A stretch of 64,000 nt of DNA from Echiichthys vipera (GCA_963691815.1 OY829658.1:17132326-17196325); one strand, 5' to 3'; numbered from the stretch's first letter, positions 25,355-62,774 are shown. Made by a program: numbers and translations. The notes: a model not told the origin generated them from the sequence alone.

Positions 25355-27893
25355 TAATTATGCAAAAATAAACTTTATTGCAACTTTTGATGAGCAGAGG
25401 AAATACTGCTAACCACAATGAAGAAGTGTAGTATGCAACTAAATGGATGAGTACAGAAGCTATTGACCACAGAGATGGAAAAAGAGTATTTCCAGCAAAG
25501 TGTCCCAAGTTATTCTTAAAACCAGTCTCTAAATAATTAATTGCACATTTTGACAACTTGTACTTTGTGGTGATTAAGAACTGAACAGCCAATAAATCAA
25601 CTTGACCTAACACTGGTAAGCTGCAAGTTTGTAAAAAGAAAGTAGTTCACTCGAGAAAAAAAAAAGAAAATGAACAAACACTGAATGCGGGGATGAATAG
25701 ATACTTTACCAAAATACTGTAATGCTATTCACATCATGGAAGAAATAAAAGTAACTGTTACTTAAAATATGGACCATGTTTTGCAAAAGGCTGTATAGAA
25801 AAAAAACAACTCAACACCGTCTTTAGCTTTTAGTAACGACTTCACACATTTACAGATTATAATACAAAAGAAAAAATACATTTCATAAAAATATTACCGC
25901 TTGCTTTTAATCAATATGGCTTTTGGACTGTGCAGTTAGAACCAAATGAGATTCATATCCAGTTTTGTGTTTTCTCTTAGTTTTAAGTTGTGCTTTTAGA
26001 GATAAGTCTGAGTATTCTGGCCAAAATGCAAAAGTTGTATTGAAAATACATTCTCCTTTGTGAATGATGAGCTCTTATTAAAAAATTTAAATTAATTATT
26101 CCTTTGGTTACAGTAAATCTACCAAGTAATAAAGTAACATTTATAATATATAAGTCCCATTATATTCAAGACCCTTTAGGGAAAAGAAATCTATAATATG
26201 ATTAGACTATTAGCAAATCGTCTAATCCAAAATAAGAATTTATTTAATATATTTCCTTCAAAATAAACTCTAATTAAAATCAAGCATGAGATCATTCGCA
26301 TGAGAATAACATGGAAGTCTTTTTAAACCATAAATGATATTTCAAATACTAGACCTGAACATAAATATACATTTCATATACATAATGTCATCTGCACTAT
26401 TACAGTAACTCCAAAGAATATTAGAATTACAAGTAAATAATAAATAAGATGTGTGAACAAACGTGAGTTTTGTCGTCGTGCACTAGCACAAGACTCAGTA
26501 GTACCCTTACAGTGAGAAAAGTGGGAATTAGGCGCTTACCTCGGGTCAGTTAGGTCGGAGGGAAATTAAAACAGACCCAAAACTCAACACTTCATTCTGC
26601 AGCTTAAAACGCTTAATTTCTAATCCTACCATTAGCTCACATACTGACTTATGAATGTGCAGTTAACCAAAACTGGGGCCTTTACTCAGCCCAAAGGATC
26701 CTCCTCTCTGTACAGTTATTGAGAAAGTGCACGTTCGCAATGCTAAACCAAACGTTTTGCCCTGGACTTGCTCCGTATACCTGGTTGTAAAAATACATTA
26801 ACAAAAGAGCGTATTTGTGGAAACCAGCCTGCTCGACCACATCAAGGCTCAAATGGTCAAAGCTGACTTTATCAAATGTCTTCTTATGTCAGCTAGGTGC
26901 AAAAGAGTCATGTATGTACAGAAAAAATTGCACTTGTTCAACTGCAAGTAGAAAACTCGGATATAAACTGCTGAGTGAGTGAACCGAGGGCACTGTGCTG
27001 ACCTGTTTCAACTCGACCCCTCAGTTTTCCTCCACTGATGGATAGCCGAGGTCAAAATCTGTCCAAGACAAAGTTAAAGTAGGGCTTTTAAACCACGTCA
27101 CTTCCTCTTAGAGAGCCAAAACTTGTTAATGGTCCTCCCACGCCACAAAACGCCTATCTTCCAATCATACGAGAATCCCTGAAACTCAAAATGGAACGCA
27201 CTAGAAAACTGAAATTAAAAATAGACTTTGAAAACAAGCACATATATTACACCGGCTATGTAAAATATGCCATATTTACATGCCTTACAACAGTGCAAAT
27301 CTTCAGAAAGCGCCAGAAAACAGCTCTATTGATAGACAGTGATTATACAAAGATCATAGTTAGTATAGTGCATGACACAACTGATATTTTATCAGTAAGT
27401 GATATAAGGGTTGTGTGCAGTGGCTTGTTGACAGAGGTTATGTTAAGGGTGAAGATGCATTGCTCAAATTCTAGTTTTCGCAGTCTTTGGAGCAGCTTTC
27501 AGCGGCTTTGTGTCCAGTCAAAATCGTGCTCCCCAGTTAAACGTGACCGATCTGCCTGGCTCAGAAGGCAGGGAGAGGGAGGGAGGGTGGGGGTGTAGGG
27601 GTGTCTGAAAGTGGTGATGAAGGAGGAAATAGGAGTGTAAGTGTGTGTGCAGGAGGGGTATAGGTTGTGTGTCATTTGTTGTTAAGAAAGTTAGTTCGGT
27701 GTCAGTTCCTTTTAGGTAGCAGTATCAGTAAGAACAGTGATCTAACGCGGTGGTGTGAAGATCCTTAAGTCTGTGAAAAGCAGATCGAATAAAGCGATCA
27801 ACAGCCCTGTGAGGTGTGCGGTGCGGGGTGAAGGTGAGGGAAAGGGGGCAGTGCTGAGATGTCATCTGTGATGTTGTTAGGTGGCACGATGGC
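25355..27893 (-). other. Probable long 3' UTR of RIPOR2
   Basis: The AU-rich stretch between the RIPOR2 stop and the candidate poly(A) signal contains no recognisable exon, mobile element or RNA gene. A G-rich patch (on the + strand) lies at 27566-27602. The UTR assignment is inferred from position. Confidence 0.5.
25374..25379 (-). terminator. Candidate poly(A) signal for RIPOR2
   Basis: TTTATT on the + strand gives AATAAAG on the RIPOR2 strand, 2.5 kb after its stop. It is the last good signal before the L2-like remnant. Confidence 0.5.
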
Positions 27894-50300
<22,407 letters not shown>

Positions 50301-50326
50301 GATCTCCGGGACGCGGGACGACACTC
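50301..50326 (-). other. 5' UTR part of the RIPOR2 start exon
   Basis: The exon carrying the RIPOR2 ATG is preceded by a good acceptor (TTTTCTTCAG ending at 50327), so at least one untranslated exon lies further upstream, beyond 50.3 kb. I could not place it with confidence. Confidence 0.6.
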
Positions 50327-51049
50327 CTGAAGAAAAGACACACACACAAATCCATCACCTACAAATCCACTGACAATACTTGGACAGCGAGTGACGGATT
50401 CAGGGTCAGGCTTGGTAATACAATATGGGTCCAAAAAAAGCATCCTTTGAACTCAATTAACACCCAAAGCATGTCAACAGTAAGGTTAATCAGGAGCAGG
50501 AAGCATTGTGCAAGGCAGGACAAAGCAGGCACTGTTGGCGACGCTTGCCTCGTGCGATAAGGACGAGCAGCGTTCAGAACCTGCTCTAACAAGTCTCAAC
50601 TCCTCTGGCCCACCTGTCCCCACTGAACTGCAAACATACTTCAACTGTTACGGTTTCATGGGTTCTTTCCTCAGGCAGTGACTCTTGTCACTTTCTGTGT
50701 TTGTGCATATTTTCTACTTTAACTCAGAGGTCGACCTCGAAAACAAAGGCATTTCATCAGACCGACGTCTCTTTAGATGAAGCACAAGCACAGAACTCAC
50801 GACATACTTGAGGATTGTGCCACAGATCTGCTGGAGCTTTAAAGGCCACTTTGCCTTTTCAAAATCTAATTCCCAGGAAAAAACTGTTCAGACTGTCCTA
50901 TCGCTGAGTTGTCCAATCAGTTTCTCCTATTGATAAGACATATTTTATTACTGTGTTTATATTTAGCAGCATCCCGTCAGATTTCAACCTTTTCATAAGA
51001 TAATGTAGAATGTAAGATGGCTCACGTGGGTATGAAAAAAATCCACAAT

Positions 51050-51202
51050 ATAAAGAGACAGGCACTAAAACAGAGAATATAGCTATATTCAGACAGAGTA
51101 TGAGAAAAGTTTTTTGAACATTAAAGCATGTTAGCATGTTCAAGTAGAAATACAAAATACAATTATTACCCTGAAAATTAGCTTTATACATTAAAACTTT
51201 AA
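51050..51202 (+). mobile_element. TTAA-flanked miniature element, copy 4 (3' half)
   Basis: Contains AAGAGACAGGCACTAAAACAG, TATATTCAGACAGAGTAT, GAACATTAAAGCATG and ends CTTTAA, matching the right half of 36087-36548 in order. Confidence 0.65.
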
Positions 51203-52424
51203 AGAGGCTGTACTCGATATTCAGGACATTAATGGGCATCAAATAAACCTTTTCTATGTTAAGATACTGGAGTAATGGCGCCCTGAGCACTGAATGAAGT
51301 AAATCTCCCACTGTGTGTGTGTTGCAATCAGAGTTTCTCTGTTTGTTTGTTTTGATATGCAGTTTTTTCAGTCAACATCATTATTAAATTCAGTGTCTCC
51401 ACTATCAGTAACATTAATTAAGTCATGACGGGCTGCCAACAATGCCTCAGCAATCTCTGGCCTTGTGTTACCTTAAATACTGTACAACAGGCTTTAATGG
51501 AGTTCCATGCAGTGAGGTACACACCAAATCCAAATCAGCATCAGTCAAATTCAAGGAGTAAATCCTGACTGAATAGCTCAACTGACCAACGTGCTGATCT
51601 CAGTGTTAATAATGTAATGACTGTAAACACTGCAGCAAGGAAGAGTCATTTCTGTTCTTCTGTGTCACTTCACAGCTGAGCACAGGAAAAAATATATGTT
51701 AAACACACACGCCTAGAGCAGAGAGACAGATTTGTCAAATCAAATTAAACTCCACTAACAAGCGGAGGAATCGGCCCGTTAAGCCTCAGTATTCAGCCCT
51801 CCTGCGCGCCTGCTTCTCTTCCTCAAACAAAACGAGATAAACCATCCCACAGCGTTACCAGTTAAACAACCTTGAAAAATGACGTGACGAGCAAAACACT
51901 GCATCTTTGTTGGTGTCTGTGTTGCTCTGTTTGCAGGGCCTTGTGTTTGTACGTTGTTTCCCCCCCACTGATCCATCTGTCTGTCTTCCTGTCGCCAGAG
52001 GACAGACTACCTCTGTTTGGGGCTCATTTTGTCATACAAATGCAAGCACACACTACCTTCGTCCACAGACACCTCAGTGCTGCAAGCAATAGAGCAATCT
52101 AATCTCCCCTCCTTTGGTCTGTGTGACAGACAGAGAGCCACACAAAGACCCAGCATGGGACTCGAGGAAAGAGTAGAGCTTTGTTTTGTGGAGGCAGGAC
52201 GACAGGCCGGTGAGACTGATACTGTTCAGGTTATTAATAGCAGCTAGCTCACTTTAACACTGAGGACCCTGATGGGCTGTGACTCAGTAAATGAATCATC
52301 TGCATGGACAGTTTAGCTTCAAACAGCATGGTCGGGTTTGATTGCAGAGATGTAGCCAACCATTTATCTTGTTTACTTCTTTGAAAAAATATGGAATATT
52401 CTTTGGATTTCATTTGAATTAATA

Positions 52425-52717
52425 CTTGTATTTAGGGTTTCTACTAGAACATGTTTACATGCTTTAATGTTCAAATAACACAATGTTATTCCCCTCATGA
52501 CTGTAACGGCTCTGCAGCAGCACTTTCTACCTCTATACAGTAGAGTTGTGACATCACAACCGTACAGAAGACTTTACGGCTCGTTTAAAAAGCACTGTTT
52601 ATGAATACAGGTTGTGTGAATTTCTCTGTAGATTGAGCATTTTGATACCTTCACATTATTTTGTATATAGCGCCTTGATAAAAAGGATTATTGTTTTTAA
52701 CAATAAGAGGCCTTTAA
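52425..52717 (-). mobile_element. TTAA-flanked miniature element, copy 5
   Basis: Read on the minus strand it shows CTTTAA at one end, TATATAGCGCC-type, TGAAGGTATCAAAATGCTCA, CCTGTATTCATAAACAG, GTTGTGATGTCACAACTC and AACATTAAAGCATGTAAACA blocks, in the order seen in copy 2. Confidence 0.65.
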
Positions 52718-54380
52718 AGCTAAATACTCGAAGAGTATTCTTTAGATACATTTTTTTTTAAAGTAACAACTTGCTTAAAATCATTCGTTTGGACGACAGA
52801 AATGATATGATTCTACTGAAATACAATACGTTTATACGATACCACAGTGCTCTGAAGCATTTTGGTCCATTTTGGTCTCAAAAAGCTCAGCAGCACAGTT
52901 GTCTGCCTGGCCTGACTTTCTGACTCACTCACCTAAAAGCAGAGCAGTGGGTGGCAAATGATTCATGGTACATTTTGTTACCTAATGCTCTTTGGGTAAT
53001 CACAGAACTGGCCGGACAACGTTCCCATGACTTTATCTGTTTACTGAAGATTTAGATGAAGGTCCAGAGAATGTGGACACTTAAACTAAAAGTGTACATA
53101 ATGATACCAGATGGTATAAGCGTATTCAGGTTTGAACTCCCGTCAATACCCTGATGTTCCCAAATGGTACAAGCAGGTACTTCTGCCCATGATGAGAACC
53201 CGAGGGGATAAGAGTACTCAGAGACTTAATGTCAGCAGAGAATAGATGTGAAAGAGCAGCACTCACACAATTCAAGCTGGAGAAAAAGCTTTATATTTAG
53301 AGTTTCACCGTGTTCTGAAGTCTAATACTGACTGTGAGGCAGAAACTGTTTGTCCTGCATTGATATATCAGGAACTCGTCCACTTACTGCTGGACAAATG
53401 TGACATGAACAAGATAATTATCTTCTCAGCAGACAGACAATATCTGCCTTTTGTTTTAAACAAATCAGTCATTTTTCAAGTAAAAGTTCTATTTCTAGGT
53501 TCTCAAACGTGAGGATTTGCTGCTTTTTTCATGTATGATGGTAACTGAATATATTCGGGTTTTAGACTGGACAAAACAAGACATCATATTGGGCTCCTGG
53601 GAATATTCTACCATTGGTCTTAAGAGTAACATATTTGCCATTTACTTAAACTAAAGAAAGACTTAGAAAACTGAAAACTGTAGAAAACAGCCTGTTTTCA
53701 CTCTCTTGATGTGTTTCTGCAGTAGACATTTTGACATGAGTGGTATGCTGAATGTTCACACTCGGGTCCAGCTTCTGGATTTTCCCAAAACCTTTCCCAG
53801 CCTCAGCAAGCCCCTTCAAACCAAACTCCACATATAAACCAATGGCCCCCACGAATAAAAGCACACACTCACAAAGAGTTGAGTTCAGTCACTGAATCAT
53901 AAAAACCTTTCCGCTGCACCTCTTAGTGTCGCCGCTCATCTCGTCTAAAGAGCCTTTATGAACGACAACAACAATGCCGACTCTTGCAGTGTGTTCTGGT
54001 TTGGTGCCAGCCGTTCCCCTTTTGAATACGGACGCCATTGAGTCCATTCACTGGTCTTTCTTCTCTGGTGCTCACACACACGAACAGCCTTAAATGCCCT
54101 GGACAAGGTGTGAGAGGGTGGTTCTTTGTGGAACATATGAGCGTTAGATTGATCAGTATGCTGAGCTGCAGCTTGGCAAGAGCAGACAAATGACACATAC
54201 AAAAAACTTTACTTACCTCAACCTAATTCTAACCTGAACCCAAAAAACAGGCCTTTTAAGCTCTGTCCCCAGGTGAGGACCGGCCAAATTGTCCTCACTC
54301 TCAAGGACTGAAAATTCAAATCCCAATTTACTTTTAGCTGTCCAAGGTCCATGAGCATTAATGCATTAGTCCCACCCCTG

Positions 54381-54384
<4 letters not shown>

Positions 54385-54448
<64 letters not shown>
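54385..54448. repeat. (GT)n microsatellite
   Basis: About 32 GT units with one interruption near the end. No gene context is recognised. Confidence 0.95.
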
Positions 54449-55968
54449 TGTGTGTGTTTTCTGATTGCTGGGGGGGGAGGAACAAATTGGATAAGTGCAC
54501 GAAGCATGAGCAAGCGTCTAGGAAGACACAAGAACCTCTCTACGAACCACTGCGATCTGCAAGTCGAGGGTCGTTTGACTGCTAGCAAGCTAATCCAGCA
54601 AGTTTACTGCTGGCAGACCACTATCTGGGTTTGACGGTGTTGTTTAATGATTTCTTTTTAATGAAAACAATGTCGTATATATTTTTATTATGTCGCATTA
54701 TATACTGTTCCTCCTGCATTGTGAACAGAGTTGGAGAAAACAAAAACTGAAGGGATCCTTAAATATAGTTTTCCAAATCTGATTAGCGAAAAGTCCTGTT
54801 GGTTTGAATATTCAGGGAGGAAGTTTATCTAATATTATATTCTGCCTTTAGTTGATGTTCAAATCACAATTTCACAAAACTAAACTTTGAAAGGGATAAA
54901 GTGACACGACAGACAAACATCTGCCTAAGAAACACATATGATGACTGAGTTTGTCATCTTTGAATGTCATGTTTGGGGTTTTGTATCCAGGTGACTTAGA
55001 TATTTAAATTGATTTTTTTCAAACATTCCTTCGACCGAGGCCACCTCCTGTTTTTCTCCTCAGTGACAGCATGACTCACTTTCTTCTTCCTTTGTCCCCA
55101 CTCTCTCAACATCTCACTCATTATCAGTCTTTCACACAAATGTATATTTATTGTAAAACATGTTAGAGACCTTTCCTCTTTCCGTGAATACAATATAAAA
55201 TAATGTTCAGTGAATTTTTCTCTTCAAAATCGTCATCTGCCTGAAAAATCCCATATCAGCCGGGCCCTAATGATGAGGTTTGATCGGGTCGGATTTCTTT
55301 TCTTAAGTTTTCAGGGATCACAAAAAATAAGATAGAGATGAATCTTTGGTTTTAAGACTATGAAAATGCACTGATCCGGCTGAAAACTCATCAGGAATAT
55401 GTTGAATATTTTGCATATTCAGTGTACGTAAACAAACTCTGCTGCATCTCTAAATTCTTCACACCAACAATCACATCAATAACTCTGAGATACTCACACA
55501 CACACTCACACTTATTGCGACTCACCCCCCTCCTTACAGTACAGTACAGGAGTGTGTGTGTTCCCATTTCATGAGTGTGCACGAGTGTATATTTAGGCTA
55601 TGTGTCAAAAAAAAAAGCAGCATCAGTCCGCTTTGCATGTTAAGAACCGCAGCCTAATTCTTAATGCCTGTATAAATTAGCCTCACCATGGCAACAGCAG
55701 ACAAAATGGGATGCAGTGTGTTACGTAAAACAACGGTTATGAGCCAACTGCCAAGAAGTAGGACACACACCCTCGTGTTACAGGGCCGCGGCTTTTAAAG
55801 AACCAATCCTTCATTTGGAAAATAACTTTTACAGATGCTGCTTTAAATGTCATCAAAAGCATCCGTAAACTGCTTTTCATTGTGTTTCTAATTTAGTTTC
55901 TTTGTATTTAACGTGTCATGAAGTGAAGATAAAAATAGGAAGACATTAAAGAATAAACCAGCGAGGAG

Positions 55969-55975
<7 letters not shown>

Positions 55976-56042
<67 letters not shown>
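55976..56042. repeat. (GA)n microsatellite
   Basis: About 33 uninterrupted GA units in unrecognised DNA. Confidence 0.95.
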
Positions 56043-56044
<2 letters not shown>

Positions 56045-58175
56045 TTTGACAGGAAAGAAAAGATGCAGCAGTCTAGTTACAAGATACAAACAATCAGACC
56101 TCTGTTAAAACAGAACAAATACAAGAGATTAGTGATAACAGACTGTTTACATGACTGGAAATAGACTAACAAGCTCCAACGCACCCTTCAGGTTGCAGGC
56201 GCATGCTCAAAGCTGCTGAGTTATCACTTGATGAGTCAATGTGACTTGTTCACTGCTGGTGAGGCTCCAAACTGGGCTAAAACTGGCTGCAGGCTACCGT
56301 CCCTGAGCCGAAAACATACTATATGTTTTCTTTCTGTCCTTTTATTTTCTTGTAATCCTGTTTGAAAACTGAAAACAAGAGCGAGGAACCTGACAGAGCT
56401 TGGTTTTGTTTTACATGGGCGCATCGGCTTGTCGCGGACCTCTCAAGTGTCTCAAACAGTCAAAAAGAAACAAAAGTAGCTTCACTTCAGTCCATTTAGC
56501 ATATTAAACTATAAAAGCAGTGCATGCAAATCAAGTTTCCTCAAATACACCCTCAGAAAAAACATTTAAGACTTGCAGCAAGACATCAACTCTACAGATT
56601 ACAGACTGTCTACATAATTCCATGCATGCATAAAGTGCACAAGATTAATTTTGAGATGAAAGGCAGAATGTTTTAATCCCACTTTCATCACGTGTCTCAT
56701 TAACCTGCTGACCATTTCGGAGTGAACATGAAACAGCCTTAAATCCAAAGTTCCCTGCAGGTAAAGTGTGCGACATTGACAAATCTGCCTGCGGAGCACA
56801 CAGAGGCCCATAATCACTGCAGAGCCATGTTTATGAAAGATGACACCAGCGCGGTGCACACGCAAATGTGATTCTACAGTCCTATACAGCAGAACGATCA
56901 TGATATTGCTTCAGGATTTGGCCATTTATAGCTGCTTTTACAGGGCAAAATAGCTCAAGGGAAATAAAAAGCCTCATTATCAGTGCGGAGGAAAGAGTAC
57001 CATTCATATTCACTGAGAGGATTTTGAAAACGGATGCTATAAAAAAGATAAAGGGAAGGAACTGTTGCAGAATGACAGTGCTGAGGAGAAACATGCTCAG
57101 ATAACCTTGTGAGGTGTGAATGAAACAAATCTAATAACGGTTGACGGTTCATAGAATAGTCAGCAACTTTCTCCTCCAAACTGGGAGAACGTTCGATGTA
57201 CATATCCTGTATATATAACAATGTATTAAAGAAATGCTTAGCTTTCTGGCATTTTTACACTTGTCTTTTGTAATCTTTAAATGCTCCTAATAAGCGTATG
57301 GCACACTTAAATTTAAAAGAAATCCACCTGGTGTTGAAACTCAAAAATATTCAATTCTCATATTTCTGCTAAAAGTCTGACCAACCATTTTATTCGGTTC
57401 GAATAAAATGATTTGCTTAGCTTTCTTTTCATCCGTCATCTCGAACACAGTATTTCTCAGTGGACCTGCAGGGGGAGCGTCAGAGATCAGGCGGGGGGAA
57501 GAGGGTGGGACTGGAAGGAATCGCTGTGAGACATGCAAGAAAGGTAAGAATTGCTTTAAATTACAATGTGTATATGAAAGGTGTTGCTTGTAGCGATGAA
57601 CCCACAGACAATTATCACTACACTTTCAAACTGGCCAGATCGCTGTATTGTTCACACTACACAACCTGCTGTCTTGTAATCTGAAGTCTTGAAGTCATTC
57701 ATCATCACATGACTGACACTGACGCTACAAGATCTCACCAGAAGGAATAGGAGTATGTCTGGCCTCCAAACTATGTTTTGTCACGTAAACACACTCAATT
57801 TTTTTATTCCAAATATGGATGTCCGCTAGAAACGCACGCTCCAAGCTCTGGGTGCACTGATTTAATGGCAGCAATAAAACAAAGAAGAAAATGAAGACTT
57901 TGGGGTGTTGTTGTTGGCACATGTTCACAAAATAGTCTATTTCCACACGTCTTCTCTATTTATAGCCTGTTTTCTCGAGGTGCAACAACTTTGGTCAGTA
58001 CTGCAAATGCAATACATACAGTAAAGGTCATATTGTTACAGGCGATCCCTCCCCCAGGTTTCCTCTTAGAACATCTTGCATGTACAGGTAACGATATCTA
58101 GCCTGCCAGATATCTTCAATGTGCTGCCAGGCACCAGCAAGCCCCTCGGCTTACTCAAAGCGCTTGTTTACCAAG

Positions 58176-58567
<392 letters not shown>

Positions 58568-59101
58568 ATTTGACCTGTTGACAGTCAGGAATTCACCAAA
58601 AGCTTTGAACCTGAGAATATTGACTCTGTTATGGCTGCAGTCACCTGGACTCTGTCACATGACAAAGACAAAGAGTCATCAGCTTGTGATTCCAGCAATC
58701 CCATCACACAGACAAAACCCACGAAAGAAACAATGGGCAATAGACATGTCAACATGTCCTGTATGACGTAGGTATGCAGCGATGATAACTCAGGTACAAA
58801 AAGAATCAATGGCTTGGTCAATACTCATCTCAGATGTGAACAATGCCTCTTTGTAACAATCATTTCAAACGCACACAATGGTGGAAAATTCCTGAAGGAA
58901 CAAAAACAAAAACGACAAAAACAATAAACGGACAAAGACAAAGCAACTGATCAGTCAGCTTGTGCAACCCTAAACAAATGAAAAATGAGAAAGATTAACT
59001 TGAATTTGCCAAGATTTGGAAGTATTTACTAATGAAGATAAAAGCACACTGCTACATTAATTCATCAAGAAGAAGAAAGTTAAGCCATAAAGGGATTAGA
59101 G

Positions 59102-59445
59102 CAGTGGCTCTCAAACTTTGTACCCCCTCAGCCATGACTTCAGGTCTAGACGGACTGCTCTAAATATTCTCCTCCTGATCCGCACTTTGAGCCTAGATTG
59201 AAGTGTTTTTAAACTAATCACTCTCTTCCATCACAGTTTAGGTTGTGACTCATGAACGTGACTACGTAGCAGGCAGATATTGAAACAAAAATATTACAGC
59301 AAATTCTAAAAGTTTAAGTATTTTCTTTAGAAATGTTGTAGTAGTTTGATAGTTTTTTTATTTTATTTTGGAGATTCTTTCGAGTACCACCAGAAAGAAC
59401 TTGAGTACCACCAGTGGTACACGTACCACAGTTTGAGAACCAGTG
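59102..59445. mobile_element. hAT-type miniature element (CAGTGG ends)
   Basis: Left end CAGTGGCTCTCAAACTTTGT and right end ACAGTTTGAGAACCAGTG are inverted repeats. Flanking 8-bp repeats GATTAGAG (59094-59101) and GACTAGAG (59446-59453) differ at one base. It has no transposase. The ends resemble hAT/Charlie-type elements. Confidence 0.8.
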
Positions 59446-59499
59446 GACTAGAGAATAGTTTGACTTATTTGCTCTCTTTACGAAACTTAGATTGCTCTG

Positions 59500-59640
59500 T
59501 CTGTACAGTTAGCTTAGCTTAGCCTAAAGTCTGGAAACAGGGGGAAACAGTTAGCCTGGCTCTATCGAAAACTAACAAAATCCACCTACCGGCACCTCTA
59601 AAGCTCACTTTAGAGTAATATCTCATTTGTTTTAGCCTTG
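59500..59640 (+). repeat. Dispersed fish repeat, copy 2
   Basis: Contains TTAGCTTAGCTTAGCCTAAA, AACAGTTAGCCTGGCTCT and CCGGCACCTCTAAAGCTCAC, matching the inverted copy at 45843-45965. Confidence 0.65.
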
Positions 59641-62359
59641 ATTCCTTTTTCATACTAAAATAAGCTAAGCGTCTGCTAGCAGTGGCTTCATATTTCCGAA
59701 GAGACCCGAGAGGGACATCATTCTTCTCATCCCATTCAAAGCCAGAATGGAAATAAGCATATTAACCGAACATTTGATCATTTGTTTTTGTTCATGTAAG
59801 CTTCACCCTGTGTATAAGACCTTATTTTGCCCAAACTAATCACGCAGCCTGAAATCCTGACCCAAATAATCCAAATCTTCTGATCTCAGACACCGTCCCA
59901 GGGAGAATGATTTACCAAAAAAGCTCAACATTAAGGTGGTCTAGAAATAAAATGAACAAGAATCAGCTGATGGTCAGTTCAGTCATCTGATGTGGTTTGG
60001 CAAAGTGTGTGTGTGTGTGTGTGTGTGTGTACATACAATCACATTTTCTTTCTCCACAAATCGCTATGTTGCCACTGTAGTCACTCAGTTCTGATTATAG
60101 GTCAGCAGTGTCCTCGTGGGGCAGTGCGTGCAGGAAAAATTAAGGCCGGGATATCAAGTGGCATTTAAATGTACAGATGATCAGATTAACTGAGGCATGT
60201 CTGGACCGAAGTTGCACTCAGGCAGCTGCTGCTGACATTTCTGCAGCGGAGAGCAGCGAGTAATCACCGCAGCGAGAACTGTAAGCCATTCCAGTAAAAG
60301 CACAATCCAGATTAAGGGAGTATTTTATTAGACAGTAGTAGCAGAAAGAAGCAGCAGCTGAGATGTACAACAAGGTCTTTAAATGCTGCGGCCCATGAAG
60401 GGTAGTGTCATGACAATATCATCACCACTAAATCTCATAACGCGGCACGAGCGCAACGACCGTTTTACCAGGATGATCCAGTCAGTATCAATTCTGCTTT
60501 GCAATTAAAACATAGCAAACAGCCTGTCAATCAAATGACACTGACATCCATATTTCAGTTTACATTGGAAAGCCTCTAGACCAGTTTGTAAGATCTGACA
60601 CCAGACAGTGACACCATAACACAGCATGCAGCTACTCAACACAGTATATTTGGCTGCAGGAGTTTGGCTCTAGGAGACGTGGATCCCACTTTTAGAAAGC
60701 CTTTGCTGCAGAACTAGTATAATATATTTGCGATGGTTAATTCATCAATCTGTCTTGTTAACCTCTACTTGACGAACTCCACTGATTGTACACACATCAC
60801 AGTTTAGTCTTTGAGAGTACTACAGCATATGTGAAAAAAGTTGTGTATAAACTTTTGTGGCTGCAGTGGAGCAGTGTGAAGTCGTACTTTCCGCAAGTGA
60901 TGTCACTCGAGTCAGCGTCGTTAGGTCTGAATGAATGAATAAATAAATCAGCTGGTTTGGGGAGGAGAGTGAGCTTACCAGTCCTCTGCAAGCCGCTCCA
61001 CATTCTGCCACCACATTCTGCTCAAGGCTAAATTAGATGAGCATACGACGCTCTGACTGAGCTGTCTGCAGTTGAATTGCATTATGGGTAATGCAGGTGG
61101 CAGGTTTTGACAAGAAAGTTTAAAAAAAACAAAACATGGCGCTGGTCCTGCATCACTGATTTGAGCCTTGAAAAAAACAAAAAACAATTTGCTAATTACT
61201 TTTTCAAATGATCAATTCTATAAAGTCTGTCTATAGAATTTCAGAAAATAGTGAAAAACCTCCATTCCAGTTTTTTCAGAGTCCGAGGTGATACCTTAAA
61301 ATGTCAAAACAAATATATTCAATTGAATATGATTTAAACAAAAGATTAGGAAAACAACATTTCTTCCATTTTCACATGAAAAATTACTTTGATTATCAAA
61401 GTAGTTGATAGTTTTTCTGCTGATCGAGCGATTAGTCGAAGAATTGATGAGTGAAATAATCGCTGCTGCTCTACTGTCCATCTTGAGTCATCAAACGTCT
61501 TCCAGCTGCAAAGAGAATATTGACGTCACATTGTCGATGTAGAAAATCACACCAACAAACAAGAAAAGGAGCTCTGATGAATGTCTGACAAATTAGCATC
61601 CTGCTGCACTTGAGCCAGCACGAGAACCCACCTGCTCTTCTTCCTTGATTTGTCTGTTATGTGTGACTCTGATTGAAAGCGACCCCCTATGCTGCAGCGC
61701 TGGAATGCAGTTACCATAACTGGATTTCTCGGGTTATTTCGGCTCCATTTGTTATTTTTAGCAGGAAAAGAAAGACAACATTCCTTTTACTGATAGCTGC
61801 TACTGTGATAATAAAAGCTCAGAGTGCTTTACAGCTTTGTGTGAACTAGCTGGCCCTGGGAAACCAGCCAGATATCATCATGATGTGACAGTGTGTGAAA
61901 AACTGCACTACTGTCCATCCACACCAACTAACACGAAACAATTGTACGATTTTTCTATGACAGCAGCCAAACAAACGTACTACGGCTGACATCCATGATT
62001 CATGTGTGTCATATATTTTGTTTCTTTCTGGTTATATCTATTTCACAGTCCAGCATGCACACTCCCCCTTCACCAGCTATGCATTAAACACCATGGATGT
62101 GATTAACAAAAAGAAATCATGGTGGATTTCTGTCCCACTTGTTCCTTTTGCAGCCTTGACGAATCCATTACCATAAAGTTAACAACAGAATAACAAAGTG
62201 GCTGGATAAAAAAAGAAAGACACTCGGCAGTGAAGCAAGAAAGGATAAAAACACTTCCATGTGTTCCCGAAATGAGCTCTCCCCGGCAGAGAAATACACT
62301 TGAGGGGATAATCTTCTCCCTAAACTGTGGTTTCACAGTTAAATATTTCAACTATCTGT

Positions 62360-62465
62360 GGAGATTATGAATGAATGAATGTATTTATACATCAAGCTTA
62401 TATAACCAAAAGAGGGTAGGTTGAAGCCAAGGCTTATATACCCCAACCCCTTTTACCTTAAAAAT
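62360..62465. repeat. LINE-tail-like repeat with GAAT units
   Basis: GAATGAATGAATG is followed by AGGTTGAAGCCAAGGCTTAT and CCCCAACCCC, a pattern I associate with retroposon ends in fish. Boundaries are approximate. Confidence 0.4.
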
Positions 62466-62774
62466 TAATACAACATACCAAAGGATCAGATCACAGACAT
62501 TTGAAACTAATCAATACACAATTTCTGATCACAACAACATAAATTATCACACTGTTTGGCGTAAAGGAGCTGGAGAAATGGAGTGCATTTTGAAGCTCTT
62601 CTACCATGGCTGCTTGTGGAGACTAAAAATTAAACACATCATACATCTAAGTTGTGCACAAACATGAAGTCACTACTTCAGTTCACACAGTTAGTGTTGA
62701 TTATTTGATTATGAAATAGGTGTAGTTCTATAGAGAGTCGTGATGTGAAAAGTGCATGGATGGATGACTGAAAG

